Positions 45,978 to 54,789 of a stretch of DNA of 64,000 nucleotides are shown piece after piece (the stretch's first letter is position 1; each line of letters begins with the position of its first letter). The position numbers and the translations under genes are program-made. The notes below the pieces were generated by a model. The model did not search any database. It saw nothing but the letters and a program-made list of their open reading frames with translations, and was not told where the DNA came from. The stretch is from Hyunsoonleella aquatilis (GTDB lineage Bacteria > Bacteroidota > Bacteroidia > Flavobacteriales > Flavobacteriaceae), in contig NZ_JACNMF010000003.1 of the NCBI RefSeq assembly GCF_014270105.1, positions 620,001 to 684,000 on the forward strand. The letters are read 5' to 3'.

Positions 45978-47321
45978 TTAGGACAATAAATCATCATCCC
46001 CAGCCTCAGGTTTTGGTTTTCCGGCCGGTTCACCGTCATCACCCGAAGACTGATTAGCTTCAGCTTTATAATACTCCTCAAAAATTTCCTTCATATCAAT
46101 ACCATAGCGCTCCGCAAAATTCTTTTGGATATCGATGTCCTTCTCCCGGATTTCCTGTAAAGCTTCGGCATAGCTACTGTAAACACCCTGCATCACCTTC
46201 TCGTGCACCGGAATATTATCCATCATATCCTGACGTGCTTTGGCACTAGCCGTGTGCATCGCTGCAAGGGTTTCACCAATATGTTCATCGGTTTTTACAC
46301 CCAAATGTTCCAATATGGCGGCAAACTCTTGGTCCGTTCTGGCTTTTAAGGCAACCACATAGCCATCGTAATATTTCAAACGCTCTTCCGTATCACTCTT
46401 AAGTTTTGCACGATGAGTTTGTAAATTGCTTCTTAAGGATGTCAATACTTTGATAGTCAAATTGTGTTTATGCACAAAACTGTCCTTACTGGCCGCTAAA
46501 GTAGTATAGGCATTTTTCAAGCCTTCAAGTTCCTCCACTTTTTGCTCAAGCTCGGTCACTTTTCCAATGGCTTTGGCATATGCGGCGGACTGCTTATCAG
46601 CAATATCCTCCAATTCCTGTCTAGCCTGTTTCAAAAGCGCATATTGCTCTTCCAATTTAGCCTCAACTTCTTTCTTTTTCTCAAGGGCTTTAGTATGATT
46701 TTTTGTGGCCTCAACAATAGCATCCTGTAATTTATCCTCAACCTCTTTGATTTCTATCTCACGATTCTTTAATCGTGTTACCGCCGCTTGGGATTTATAA
46801 GATAGTTCCTTTAACAGCGTTTGCACGTCGGCACTTTCAATACGCTCTTGAAACATGGCCTTTGCCCTGTTATCTGCTGAAGCTCTTATTTTTTCGGCGG
46901 CTTTTAATGCTTCCTCGGCTTTTTTAATTTTACTTTTTCGGCCCCAAAGGTTATTCCACCAAGTATCTGGTTTACTTTGTGCATCCTCCAACTCTACTTT
47001 GGCACGCTCCAATGCTTTTTGGGCATCGTCAATCACCTTTTGCTCCTTAGCATTCAACGATGAGAACTTTTCGAATAAAATGCCAACCTCATCCTGATAA
47101 TCCGTTAGGTCCTTGATGGCATCCAAAAGCGTAGTTCGATCCTTCTCAGCCATATGCACCACATCGTCCAATGTGGCGTTTAATATTTTTTGGCGAACCT
47201 CAGGGTCGTCCTCCTGCGCCAATTTGGATTTCATAGTATCAATGGCCTTTCCCCAATTGACATCTACTTTTTCAGTTTTTTCATTTGAATTGGTTTCCAA
47301 TAAGTCGAATTCATCAGACAT
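45978..47321 (-). CDS. Long coiled-coil protein, possibly TelA-like
   Basis: The 447-residue protein is acidic and dominated by long coiled coils (about 75-310), interrupted by a Trp-rich patch (KPDTWWNNLWGRKSKIKKAEE) near residue 115. The segment HNLTIKVLTSLRSNLQTHRAKL resembles the TelA toxic-anion resistance family in a general way, but I am not sure. There is no signal peptide or transmembrane helix. The C-terminus is a disordered acidic tail (GDDGEPAGKPKPEAGDDDLLS). It is the first gene of the minus-strand block and a natural partner or substrate of the AAA ATPase. Confidence 0.55.
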   Translation of the reverse strand: MSDEFDLLETNSNEKTEKVDVNWGKAIDTMKSKLAQEDDPEVRQKILNATLDDVVHMAEKDRTTLLDAIKDLTDYQDEVGILFEKFSSLNAKEQKVIDDAQKALERAKVELEDAQSKPDTWWNNLWGRKSKIKKAEEALKAAEKIRASADNRAKAMFQERIESADVQTLLKELSYKSQAAVTRLKNREIEIKEVEDKLQDAIVEATKNHTKALEKKKEVEAKLEEQYALLKQARQELEDIADKQSAAYAKAIGKVTELEQKVEELEGLKNAYTTLAASKDSFVHKHNLTIKVLTSLRSNLQTHRAKLKSDTEERLKYYDGYVVALKARTDQEFAAILEHLGVKTDEHIGETLAAMHTASAKARQDMMDNIPVHEKVMQGVYSSYAEALQEIREKDIDIQKNFAERYGIDMKEIFEEYYKAEANQSSGDDGEPAGKPKPEAGDDDLLS

Positions 47322-47600
47322 GGTTTATGTAGTGTTTTAAGTTGAACATTTTTAAGGGTAAGCAATTTCGTTAAAAAAGATGACTTTTGAAATATAATTT
47401 ACCTTTAAATTATGTGTATAATTTGATGTATAAACGTTACAAAGTGTTAAAATCTTAAAAAAAAATTCGTAGGATTTTACATTGAATAAAGTAGGTTAAT
47501 CACCTTAATTTACTAGCGGTAATGACACTTTGTCTATAAAAAAGTAACGGACATCGATAATTTTAACCGTTTATGTAGTGGTTTACTAAACAAAAAACTG
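47322..47600. other. AT-rich intergenic region between divergent genes
   Basis: These bases hold no credible gene. They are very AT-rich and must contain the promoter of the 45978 block on the minus strand; a TATATTTC on that strand near 47390 is a weak -7 candidate. Confidence 0.45.
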
Positions 47601-47608
47601 TATATTTG
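47601..47608 (+). promoter_or_regulatory. Putative -7 box for the 47636 gene
   Basis: TATATTTG fits TAnnTTTG and predicts a start near 47615, about 20 nt before the ATG at 47636. Confidence 0.4.
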
Positions 47609-47635
47609 TTAATGCTATTAACCCAAATTTATTGA

Positions 47636-47878
47636 ATGATGTTAATTAATTACCTATTGCTAAAGCCAATTCCCTTATTAATTAGTCAGAGTCAAATCGT
47701 GACGATTCTGTCTATTGTGGTAGTCTTTTTTTTGATACTACTAATTTTGGGTGTAAGAAAATCGTATATCCTGAAAAGGGAAAATGACAAACTCAGTGAA
47801 ACTGGTTCATTGCAGAGTGATGACGACAATAAAACGTATAAAGATTTCCGAGAAGGACACTTGTACGACAACAATTAA
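47636..47878 (+). CDS. Small single-pass membrane protein, 80 residues
   Basis: One transmembrane helix (about residues 22-42, VTILSIVVVFFLILLILGV) is followed by a basic stop-transfer stretch (RKSYILKREN) and a polar acidic tail (TYKDFREGHLYDNN). No family is recognised. It is monocistronic, with a -7-like box upstream and a strong bidirectional terminator that begins at its stop codon. The ATG at 47639 is an alternative start. Confidence 0.55.
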   Translation: MMLINYLLLKPIPLLISQSQIVTILSIVVVFFLILLILGVRKSYILKRENDKLSETGSLQSDDDNKTYKDFREGHLYDNN

Positions 47879-47905
47879 AAAAAAACGCCGTACGGCGTTT
47901 TTTTA
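47879..47905. terminator. Bidirectional terminator, perfect palindrome
   Basis: AAAAAACGCCG is followed by its exact reverse complement around 47880-47905, giving A- and T-runs on both sides. It ends both the 47636 gene and ettA. Confidence 0.9.
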
Positions 47906-49594
47906 TCTCACTAGTTTTTTATACTTAATCCGCTTCGGCATAATATCGCCACCAAGTCGTTTTTTCTTGTTTTCCTCGTAATCCGAAAAACTACCTTCGA
48001 AGAAATATACTTGTGAATCACCTTCAAAAGCTAAAATATGCGTACAAATTCTATCCAAGAACCAACGGTCGTGACTAATCACCACCGCGCAACCTGCAAA
48101 ATTCTCCAAACCTTCTTCCAACGCGCGTAATGTATTCACATCAAGATCGTTAGTGGGCTCATCTAAAAGCAACACATTACCCTCTTCTTTGAGTGTCATT
48201 GCCAAATGCAATCGGTTTCGCTCACCTCCAGACAATAGCTTCACCTTTTTATTTTGCTCGCTTCCTGAGAAATTAAAGCGACTCAAATAGGCTCGGGAAT
48301 TGACCTGTTTTCCACCCATCATCACTAATTCCTGCTCATCACTAAAGTTTTGCCATATCGTTTTTTCGGGATCGATGTTAGAATGGCTTTGGTCCACATA
48401 AGCTATTTTAGCGGTATCGCCAACAGCAAATTCACCTTTATCAGGTGTTTCCTCTCCCATAATCATGCGGAAGATGGTGGTTTTACCAGCCCCATTGGGC
48501 CCAATAATTCCAACGATTCCCGCTTGTGGCAAATTGAAATTTAAATCGTCATACAACAATCTATCATTATATCCTTTGGCAACACCTTTAGCCTCGATCA
48601 CATTAGTACCCAATCGTGGCCCATTGGGAATGTATATTTCCAACTTTTCATCCAATTGTTTTTGGTCTTGGCTTAATAGCTTATCGTAATTCTTTAAACG
48701 CGCCTTTTGCTTGGTTTGACGGCCTTTTGCACCTTGGCGCACCCATTCCAACTCGCGTTCTAAAGTTTTTTGTCGTTTCGAGGCAGTCTTTCCTTCTTGA
48801 GCCATTCGCTTAGACTTTTGGTCCAACCACGAGGAATAGTTGCCTTTCCAAGGAATACCTTCACCTCTATCTAATTCTAAAATCCATCCTGCAACGTTAT
48901 CTAAAAAGTACCTATCGTGCGTTACGGCAATCACAGTGCCTTTATATTGCGCCAAATGATGTTCCAGCCAATGCACGGATTCGGCATCCAAATGGTTGGT
49001 TGGCTCATCTAAAAGTAACACATCTGGTTCTTGCAACAACAATCTGCACAATGCCACCCGACGGCGTTCGCCTCCCGACAATACACCTATTTTCTTATCA
49101 CCTTCAGGCGTTCTTAAAGCATCCATCGCGATCTCTAACTTCGTATCCAATTCCCAAGCGTTTAAAGCATCTATTTGATCCTGAAGCTCCGCCTGACGGT
49201 TCATCAACTTTTCCATCTTGTCAGGGTCGCTATAAACTTCCTCTAAACCGAATTGCTCATTGATCTTGTTGTATTCGTCAAGAATAGCGACGGTTTCAGA
49301 AGCGCCTTCTCGGACTACTTCCATCACGGTTTTATCATCATCCAATTTTGGTTCCTGCTCCAAATAGCCCACGGAATAATCTTGCGAAAACACTACATCG
49401 CCTTGATAATTCTTATCAACACCCGCAATAATCTTTAAAAGTGTTGATTTTCCAGAACCATTAAGCCCTAAAATCCCAATTTTAGCCCCATAAAAAAAGC
49501 TTAAATAAATGTTCTTTAAAACTGGTGTGTTTGCACTCTGAAATGTCTTGGTTACACCAGACATTGAGAAGATTACTTTCTTATCGTCACTCAT
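47903..49594 (-). CDS. ettA: Energy-dependent translational throttle protein EttA (ABC-F)
   Basis: The 563-residue ABC-F ATPase has two ABC modules without membrane domains (Walker A GLNGSGKST near 45 and GPNGAGKTT near 365; signatures LSGGERRR and LSGGERNR). The EttA-specific arm is between residues about 95-145, and the linker contains the VRQGAKGRQTKQKARL pattern typical of EttA. It binds the ribosomal E site and regulates the first elongation steps according to ATP supply. The length matches the family. Its terminator is shared with the gene opposite. Confidence 0.95.
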   Translation of the reverse strand: MSDDKKVIFSMSGVTKTFQSANTPVLKNIYLSFFYGAKIGILGLNGSGKSTLLKIIAGVDKNYQGDVVFSQDYSVGYLEQEPKLDDDKTVMEVVREGASETVAILDEYNKINEQFGLEEVYSDPDKMEKLMNRQAELQDQIDALNAWELDTKLEIAMDALRTPEGDKKIGVLSGGERRRVALCRLLLQEPDVLLLDEPTNHLDAESVHWLEHHLAQYKGTVIAVTHDRYFLDNVAGWILELDRGEGIPWKGNYSSWLDQKSKRMAQEGKTASKRQKTLERELEWVRQGAKGRQTKQKARLKNYDKLLSQDQKQLDEKLEIYIPNGPRLGTNVIEAKGVAKGYNDRLLYDDLNFNLPQAGIVGIIGPNGAGKTTIFRMIMGEETPDKGEFAVGDTAKIAYVDQSHSNIDPEKTIWQNFSDEQELVMMGGKQVNSRAYLSRFNFSGSEQNKKVKLLSGGERNRLHLAMTLKEEGNVLLLDEPTNDLDVNTLRALEEGLENFAGCAVVISHDRWFLDRICTHILAFEGDSQVYFFEGSFSDYEENKKKRLGGDIMPKRIKYKKLVR

Positions 49595-49683
49595 TCTTTA
49601 TGTTTATTTGTTGAAAGGTTTAATCGTTTAACCGTGTGTTTAGTTCCTGAAATCGTAAATCGTAATTCTGAAATTGTAAATAG

Positions 49684-49866
49684 CTAAACCCTCCCCTTTA
49701 AAGCATTAAACACCCATGCTATTGCAAAGAAACCAATACCAACGGTAGCAAAACCCCAACCTGCTACATCGTCGTATCGGTATGCACCCATTAAAATCAA
49801 TACTACGCCCATAATAATCATTAGTACTGTAGCCCAGGCCAAAACTGTATTTTTATTCATCGCCAT
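49684..49866 (-). CDS. Small membrane protein, CAL67264 family
   Basis: The 60-residue protein has two hydrophobic helices (about 8-28 and 34-55) with the conserved-looking turn GAYRYDDVAGWGFATVGIGF and a basic end KGRV. It resembles the flavobacterial family annotated as CAL67264, from memory. MNKNTV at the third residue is an alternative start. Function unknown. It is 89 bp upstream of ettA on the same strand and may share its transcript. Confidence 0.65.
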   Translation of the reverse strand: MAMNKNTVLAWATVLMIIMGVVLILMGAYRYDDVAGWGFATVGIGFFAIAWVFNALKGRV

Positions 49867-49919
49867 AATCTCACCTTTTAATCTTTAGTTGAAAAACAAA
49901 TATCGTAGTTTTCAACAAA

Positions 49920-49943
49920 AAAAGCACCTGTTACGGTGCTTTT
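49920..49943 (-). terminator. Intrinsic terminator of the pirin operon
   Basis: AAAAGCACC (49920-49928) pairs with GGTGCTTTT (49935-49943), with an A-run on the left that becomes a U-run on the minus strand. It follows the 49967 gene. Confidence 0.8.
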
Positions 49944-49966
49944 TCGCTATTAACCATTGTAAACCT

Positions 49967-50683
49967 CTAGTTCATTGGAACTTCTATAACAATAATTTCA
50001 GAATCATCGTTGGCAGAAATCTCTAAGGATTCCGTATCCCAAACACCAATGGCATCCCGTTTATTCAATTCGTTTCCAGAAACGTTCACATCCCCTTCGG
50101 CAACAAATACATAAAACCCGTTGCTTTCGGCTTTAGGCTTTAAAGTCACGGAATTATCGCCATTCAACTCCGCCCTATAAATATAGGCCTGCTGGCTAAT
50201 GGGCAATGCATCGCCCTCTAATTTATCCTTCGGAGCCACAACAGTTTGTAATTGATTTTTGCGCTCCGAAACATCAAACTTCCGTTGCTCATAGTTGGGT
50301 TCAACCCCCATGGCTTCAGGGATAATCCAAAGTTGCAAAAAGTTAACTTCGTCCGTTTTGCTATCGTTAAATTCCGAATGCGTCAATCCTTTACCCGCAC
50401 TCATCACCTGCACTTCTCCCACTTCAATAGCGCGTTTATTCCCCATACTGTCTTTGTGGGACAATGCCCCCTTCAAAGGAATAGAAATAATCTCCATATT
50501 TTGATGTGGATGCGTGCCAAACCCCATTTTTGGCTGGACCACATCGTCATTCAATACGCGCAATTTTCCAAAATTCATACGCTCAGGGTCTTGATATCCA
50601 GCAAAACTAAATGTGTGGTGCGACTTTAACCATCCGTGGTCTGCAAACCCTCTCGTATCTGCTTTGTGAATTATTGTTTTCAT
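49967..50683 (-). CDS. Pirin family protein (YhaK-like)
   Basis: The 238-residue bicupin protein has the pirin metal site as THPHQNMEI near residue 57 and GLTHSEFN near 100, preceded by MNFGKLRVLNDD. Proteins of the YhaK/YhhW subgroup act on flavonoids such as quercetin or sense redox state. It follows another pirin gene by 20 bp on the same transcript. The repeated pairing of pirins with an FMN reductase suggests an aromatic or quinone stress function. Confidence 0.9.
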   Translation of the reverse strand: MKTIIHKADTRGFADHGWLKSHHTFSFAGYQDPERMNFGKLRVLNDDVVQPKMGFGTHPHQNMEIISIPLKGALSHKDSMGNKRAIEVGEVQVMSAGKGLTHSEFNDSKTDEVNFLQLWIIPEAMGVEPNYEQRKFDVSERKNQLQTVVAPKDKLEGDALPISQQAYIYRAELNGDNSVTLKPKAESNGFYVFVAEGDVNVSGNELNKRDAIGVWDTESLEISANDDSEIIVIEVPMN

Positions 50684-50703
50684 ATCTACTCTTTTTTTGT
50701 TTA

Positions 50704-51576
50704 TTAATTAGCGGGTAAAAAACCCATTTTTCCCATTTGATAATCTCTCATGGCCTCAAGTATTTCTGTTTGTGTGTTCATTACATAAGGCCCATAGGTT
50801 GAAATCGGCTCATTAAAAGGCTCACCCGAAAGGAATAACAGTTTACTATCCGCATTGCCTTGAATCGAAAAGCCTTCTCCATCTTGATTGAACTGTACCA
50901 ATTGATTTTCATTCAATTTTAAAATCTCAGAATTATTTACGGTAATATCACCTTTCAATAAATACAGTAAAGATTGATGGGAATTTGGCACGTTGACCTC
51001 AAAATTTCCATCAGCTTCAACATCAATCATAAAAGCATTTACTGAGGTTTGGGTCTGAATACGTCCATAAAAGCCGTTTAATTCTCCAGCAATAATTTGA
51101 ACATTCACTTTGCTATCATCCGAACTCACCACTCTAAAATCTTCATTTTTTACATGCTGATAATTGGCTTCTGTCATTTTCTTTTCAGCCGGTAAATTCA
51201 ACCATAGCTGAATCCCTTCAATTGTTCCTCCTTTTTCAACAAAAGTTTTTGTGGGCCCTTCGGCATGCACAATGCCTCTTCCGGCTGTGGTCCACTGGAC
51301 ATCACCAGCTTTAACTATACTTTCATTACCCAACGAATCGCGATGCAACTGCTCTCCCTGAATCAAAAACGTTACAGGTTCAAACCCGCGATGCGGATGT
51401 GGCCCCAAATCAAAGGGATTACTTTTTGCATTGATTTCATAAGGTCCGTAATGATGTAATAATATAAACGGATCTATATTATCAATTGTTTGTGTTGGAA
51501 TGGGTTGCCGTAATCTAATTGGTCCCATATTAACGAAATCACTTCGTCCAACTGTTTTAACACTATTTAGTTTCAT
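50704..51576 (-). CDS. Pirin family protein (second paralog)
   Basis: The 290-residue bicupin has the pirin signature HHYGPYEINAK and the metal-binding GPHPHRGFEPVTFLIQG, with GRGIVHAEGP completing the site. It is longer than the neighbouring pirin and belongs to a different branch. The role is likely oxidative or aromatic-compound stress, by family only. It lies 111 bp downstream of the MarR gene; that gap holds an 18-bp perfect palindrome. Confidence 0.9.
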   Translation of the reverse strand: MKLNSVKTVGRSDFVNMGPIRLRQPIPTQTIDNIDPFILLHHYGPYEINAKSNPFDLGPHPHRGFEPVTFLIQGEQLHRDSLGNESIVKAGDVQWTTAGRGIVHAEGPTKTFVEKGGTIEGIQLWLNLPAEKKMTEANYQHVKNEDFRVVSSDDSKVNVQIIAGELNGFYGRIQTQTSVNAFMIDVEADGNFEVNVPNSHQSLLYLLKGDITVNNSEILKLNENQLVQFNQDGEGFSIQGNADSKLLFLSGEPFNEPISTYGPYVMNTQTEILEAMRDYQMGKMGFLPAN

Positions 51577-51657
51577 TTTAAAACTCCTTTCTTTTTATTT
51601 TCCATGGAAAATATTTAATTAAAAAAATATGCGATACTTATCGATTATGAGATTCCT

Positions 51658-51675
51658 TCCCGATAGCTATCGGGA
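51658..51675. repeat. 18-bp perfect palindrome within the redox operon
   Basis: TCCCGATAGCTATCGGGA lies between the MarR and pirin genes. It is the same inner hairpin type as in the REP-like element at 39202-39219, so it is more likely a dispersed repeat than a MarR operator. Confidence 0.75.
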
Positions 51676-51687
51676 TTCACAGAAATT

Positions 51688-52125
51688 TTATCGCATTTTA
51701 TCAAGCAGATTACTTAATTGCTCTGCTTCTTCTTCACTCAAATTATTCAATAAATCCTTATTAAAATCATTTGGTATGTTTTCTAAAAACGTTTTGCCTT
51801 CCTCTGTTATGGCAATTTTAACAACTCGCCTATCATGTGCCGAAGGGCAACGTTCTATATAATTTTTAGCACATAGCTTATCCATCAATCTTGTGGCATT
51901 TGGTGAACGCTCTAACATCCTATCCTTTATCGTCTGTACATTTAAAGGTTCGTCAGCGCCTCTTAAAATCCTCAAAATGTTATACTGCTGTGGCGAAATA
52001 CCATACGCTTTAAAAAACTCGTTTTGGTGGCTTGTAATCCAATTTGCGGTATAAATAATGTTCAATAAAGCTTTCACCCTATTATTTGCAAATGTCGAGT
52101 TGATATCTTTGGATAAATCTCCCAT
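51688..52125 (-). CDS. MarR family transcriptional regulator
   Basis: The 145-residue protein has the winged-helix core: helices around PQQYNILRILRGADEPLNVQTIK, recognition helix ERSPNATRLMDKLCAKNYI and wing SAHDRRVVKIAITEEGK. MarR proteins commonly sense phenolics, quinones or peroxide. It is encoded between the GNAT gene (6 bp upstream) and two pirins, and is the likely regulator of the operon. The operator should lie upstream of the first gene at 52947, where no clear palindrome is visible to me. Confidence 0.9.
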   Translation of the reverse strand: MGDLSKDINSTFANNRVKALLNIIYTANWITSHQNEFFKAYGISPQQYNILRILRGADEPLNVQTIKDRMLERSPNATRLMDKLCAKNYIERCPSAHDRRVVKIAITEEGKTFLENIPNDFNKDLLNNLSEEEAEQLSNLLDKMR

Positions 52126-52131
52126 GCTATT

Positions 52132-52413
52132 CTAAAATAATACGTCGCTGTATTCTTTTCTCTTCTTAAAAACAGCATTCGCAAAAGGACATAATGGCAA
52201 AACTTTTATATTCTTTTCGCGAGCGTAATCTACTGCAGTTTCCACTAATTTATAACCAACACCCTGCCCTTTTAAAGACGGATTTACTTCAGTATGATCT
52301 ATAATAATCTTATTGTCGCCCGCATAAGTATAAGTCATTTCAGCTTTTTGTTCACCATCTATTTCAACATAAAAACGGCCTTTTTTTCCTAAAACTTCGT
52401 GCTTAATTTCCAT
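52132..52413 (-). CDS. GNAT-like N-acetyltransferase (COG2388, YjdJ type)
   Basis: The 93-residue minimal GNAT protein has MTYTYAGDNKIIIDHTEVNP and the acetyl-CoA loop SLKGQGVGYKLVETAV, then VLPLCPFANAVFKKRKEY. These short enzymes are found widely; the substrate is unknown. It lies 3 bp after the FMN reductase and 6 bp before MarR, so it is in the same transcript. Confidence 0.85.
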   Translation of the reverse strand: MEIKHEVLGKKGRFYVEIDGEQKAEMTYTYAGDNKIIIDHTEVNPSLKGQGVGYKLVETAVDYAREKNIKVLPLCPFANAVFKKRKEYSDVLF

Positions 52414-52416
52414 AAT

Positions 52417-52947
52417 TTACAACGCCGCTTGAAACTTTTCTACTTTACTTTTTAATTCGGCATCCAATTCCGAATTAACAATCTTTCCTTCCGAGAAGTT
52501 AGCCCCGAAATTTGGTAATGAGAATACCGCTACAATATTGGCATCATGCCGTGGAAAACGATCTTGTGCAATTTGCAAAACTGATGCTCCTCCTCTGCCT
52601 CCAGGTGACGTTGCCATCAACAACATAGGCTTCCCCATAAACGTTTTACCTTCAATTCTTGACATCCAATCGAATAGATTCTTAAATGCCGTAGAATAGG
52701 CACCATTATGTTCGGCCAGAGATAAAATAATGCCGTCCGACGCTTTAATCAAATTCAAAAATTTATGTGCATCCTCTGGAATACCGTTCTCTTTTTCTAA
52801 ATCAATACCGTATAGCGGTAAATCAAAATCGTTTAAATCCAAAATTTCTATGGCAACACCGTCTACAAGACTCGACGCGTATATTGCCAAATGTTTATTT
52901 ATAGAGTTTTTACTATTACTTCCTGCAAATGCAATTATACGTTTCAT
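52417..52947 (-). CDS. NADPH-dependent FMN reductase family protein
   Basis: The 176-residue flavodoxin-fold protein has the FMN phosphate loop GSNSKNSINKHLA, the LSLAEHNGAYSTAFKNLFDW motif around the flavin and SPGGRGGASVL. It reduces quinones or azo compounds with NAD(P)H. It is the first gene of the five-gene operon FMN reductase, GNAT, MarR, pirin, pirin. The 141 bp upstream to the carboxylase gene hold the shared divergent promoter region. Confidence 0.9.
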   Translation of the reverse strand: MKRIIAFAGSNSKNSINKHLAIYASSLVDGVAIEILDLNDFDLPLYGIDLEKENGIPEDAHKFLNLIKASDGIILSLAEHNGAYSTAFKNLFDWMSRIEGKTFMGKPMLLMATSPGGRGGASVLQIAQDRFPRHDANIVAVFSLPNFGANFSEGKIVNSELDAELKSKVEKFQAAL

Positions 52948-53088
52948 ATTTCAATTTTGTTTGATACAAAACTACAACAAATAAATTTATATTCCAAGGA
53001 ATATATTTCCATGTTATGTATTTTAACAAATTATTCACTTTTTATACAGAAATGGGTTTCGTAAATTCGTTAAAAATATTTTCGAGAT

Positions 53089-54732
53089 ATGGATATCAAC
53101 TTCAACAAAAATGAAGATCACAATAAGCTGTTAGTTTCCGAACTCAATAAAAGACTTGCGAAAGTGAGTTTGGGTGGTGGCAAATCACGTATTGAAAAAC
53201 ACCATTTAAAAGGAAAACTGACGGCTAGGGAACGCATTGATTATTTGTTGGATGAGAAGTCCAAATCCATTGAAATTGGCGCTTTTGCTGGTGAAGATAT
53301 GTACCCCGAACATGGTGGTTGCCCTTCTGGAGGGGTGGTTGTGAAGATTGGATATATTAAAGGAAAGCAATGCATCGTTGTGGCTAATGATGCCACAGTT
53401 AAAGCAGGCGCCTGGTTCCCTATTACAGGTAAAAAGAATTTGAGAGCCCAAGAAATTGCTATTGAAAATCGACTGCCTATCATTTATTTGGTAGATTCAG
53501 CAGGGGTTTATCTGCCGATGCAGGACGAAATTTTTCCTGACAAGGAGCATTTCGGACGTATTTTTAGAAACAATGCCATTATGAGCAGTATGGGTATTAC
53601 TCAAATTGCCGCTGTTATGGGAAGTTGTGTGGCAGGTGGGGCCTACCTCCCTATCATGAGCGACGAAGCGTTGATCGTAGACAAAACCGGGAGTATCTTT
53701 TTAGCAGGAAGTTATTTGGTAAAGGCCGCCATTGGCGAAAGTATTGACAACGAAACACTAGGAGGCGCCACAACTCACTGTGAAATTTCTGGAGTTACCG
53801 ATTACAAGGCCAAAAATGACAAGGATGCTTTGGACAAAATCAAAACTATAGTTGATAAAATTGGGGATTACGATAAAGCTGGATTTAACCGCATAGCTTC
53901 GCAAAAACCAACTGAAAATCCTGAGGATATTTTTGGCATTCTTCCAAAAAGTCGCGCTGACCAATACGATATGTATGAAATCATCAAACGTTTAGTGGAC
54001 AATTCAGAATACGAGGAATATAAAGCGGGTTATGGACAAACCATTATTACCTGTTACGCCCGTATTGATGGTTGGGCAGTGGGCATAGTGGCCAATCAGC
54101 GGCAAATTGTAAAAACAACTGGCTCCAAAACCAAACCCTCCGAAATGCAGTTTGGCGGTGTGATTTATAACGATTCGGCTGACAAAGCCACTAGATTTAT
54201 CGCTAATTGCAATCAAAAGAAAATACCATTGGTTTTTTTACAAGATGTCACCGGGTTTATGGTAGGTAGCAAAAGTGAACATTCCGGAATCATCAAAGAT
54301 GGGGCAAAAATGGTCAATGCCGTTAGTAATTCTGTTGTTCCTAAATTCACTATTGTAATTGGCAATAGTTATGGTGCTGGAAATTACGCCATGTGCGGTA
54401 AAGCCTACGATCCGAGATTGATAGTGGCATGGCCAAGTGCCGAACTTGCCGTAATGAGCGGTAATTCGGCTGCAAAAGTATTACTTCAAATTGAAAAGGC
54501 TTCCCTTGAAAAACAGGGCGAAAAAATCACAAAGGAAAAGGAAGAAGCACTTTTCAATAAAATAAAAGCACGATACGACAATCAAGTTTCTCCTTACTTT
54601 GCCGCCGCCCGTCTTTGGACTGATGCTATTATTGATCCTTTGGAAACCAGAAAATGGATTTCCATGGGTATTGAGGCGGCCAATCATGCGCCTATTGAAA
54701 AGCCATTCAATCTTGGCGTACTTCAGGTATAA
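53089..54732 (+). CDS. Acyl-CoA carboxylase, carboxyltransferase (beta) subunit
   Basis: The 547-residue protein is a biotin-dependent carboxyltransferase of the crotonase fold. The N-terminal KLTARERIDYLLDEKSKSIEIG, the oxyanion-forming GSCVAGGAYLPIMSDEA and the C-terminal GNSYGAGNYAMCGKAYDPR are typical of methylcrotonyl- or propionyl-CoA carboxylase beta chains. HGGCPSGGVVVKIG favours the methylcrotonyl-CoA type (leucine breakdown), though the alpha subunit is not nearby. The length matches this family. No partner biotin carboxylase gene is in the window. Confidence 0.85.
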   Translation: MDINFNKNEDHNKLLVSELNKRLAKVSLGGGKSRIEKHHLKGKLTARERIDYLLDEKSKSIEIGAFAGEDMYPEHGGCPSGGVVVKIGYIKGKQCIVVANDATVKAGAWFPITGKKNLRAQEIAIENRLPIIYLVDSAGVYLPMQDEIFPDKEHFGRIFRNNAIMSSMGITQIAAVMGSCVAGGAYLPIMSDEALIVDKTGSIFLAGSYLVKAAIGESIDNETLGGATTHCEISGVTDYKAKNDKDALDKIKTIVDKIGDYDKAGFNRIASQKPTENPEDIFGILPKSRADQYDMYEIIKRLVDNSEYEEYKAGYGQTIITCYARIDGWAVGIVANQRQIVKTTGSKTKPSEMQFGGVIYNDSADKATRFIANCNQKKIPLVFLQDVTGFMVGSKSEHSGIIKDGAKMVNAVSNSVVPKFTIVIGNSYGAGNYAMCGKAYDPRLIVAWPSAELAVMSGNSAAKVLLQIEKASLEKQGEKITKEKEEALFNKIKARYDNQVSPYFAAARLWTDAIIDPLETRKWISMGIEAANHAPIEKPFNLGVLQV

Positions 54733-54789
54733 TTTTAAAATCCCATGGTTTTTTTGTACCTTATAAACTGCAAACCAACAACTTAAACT

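Noticed and set aside
51658-51675. Palindrome TCCCGATAGCTATCGGGA as the MarR operator of the redox operon
   Set aside because: It is inside the operon, downstream of marR, and the same hairpin type occurs in a REP element at 39202.
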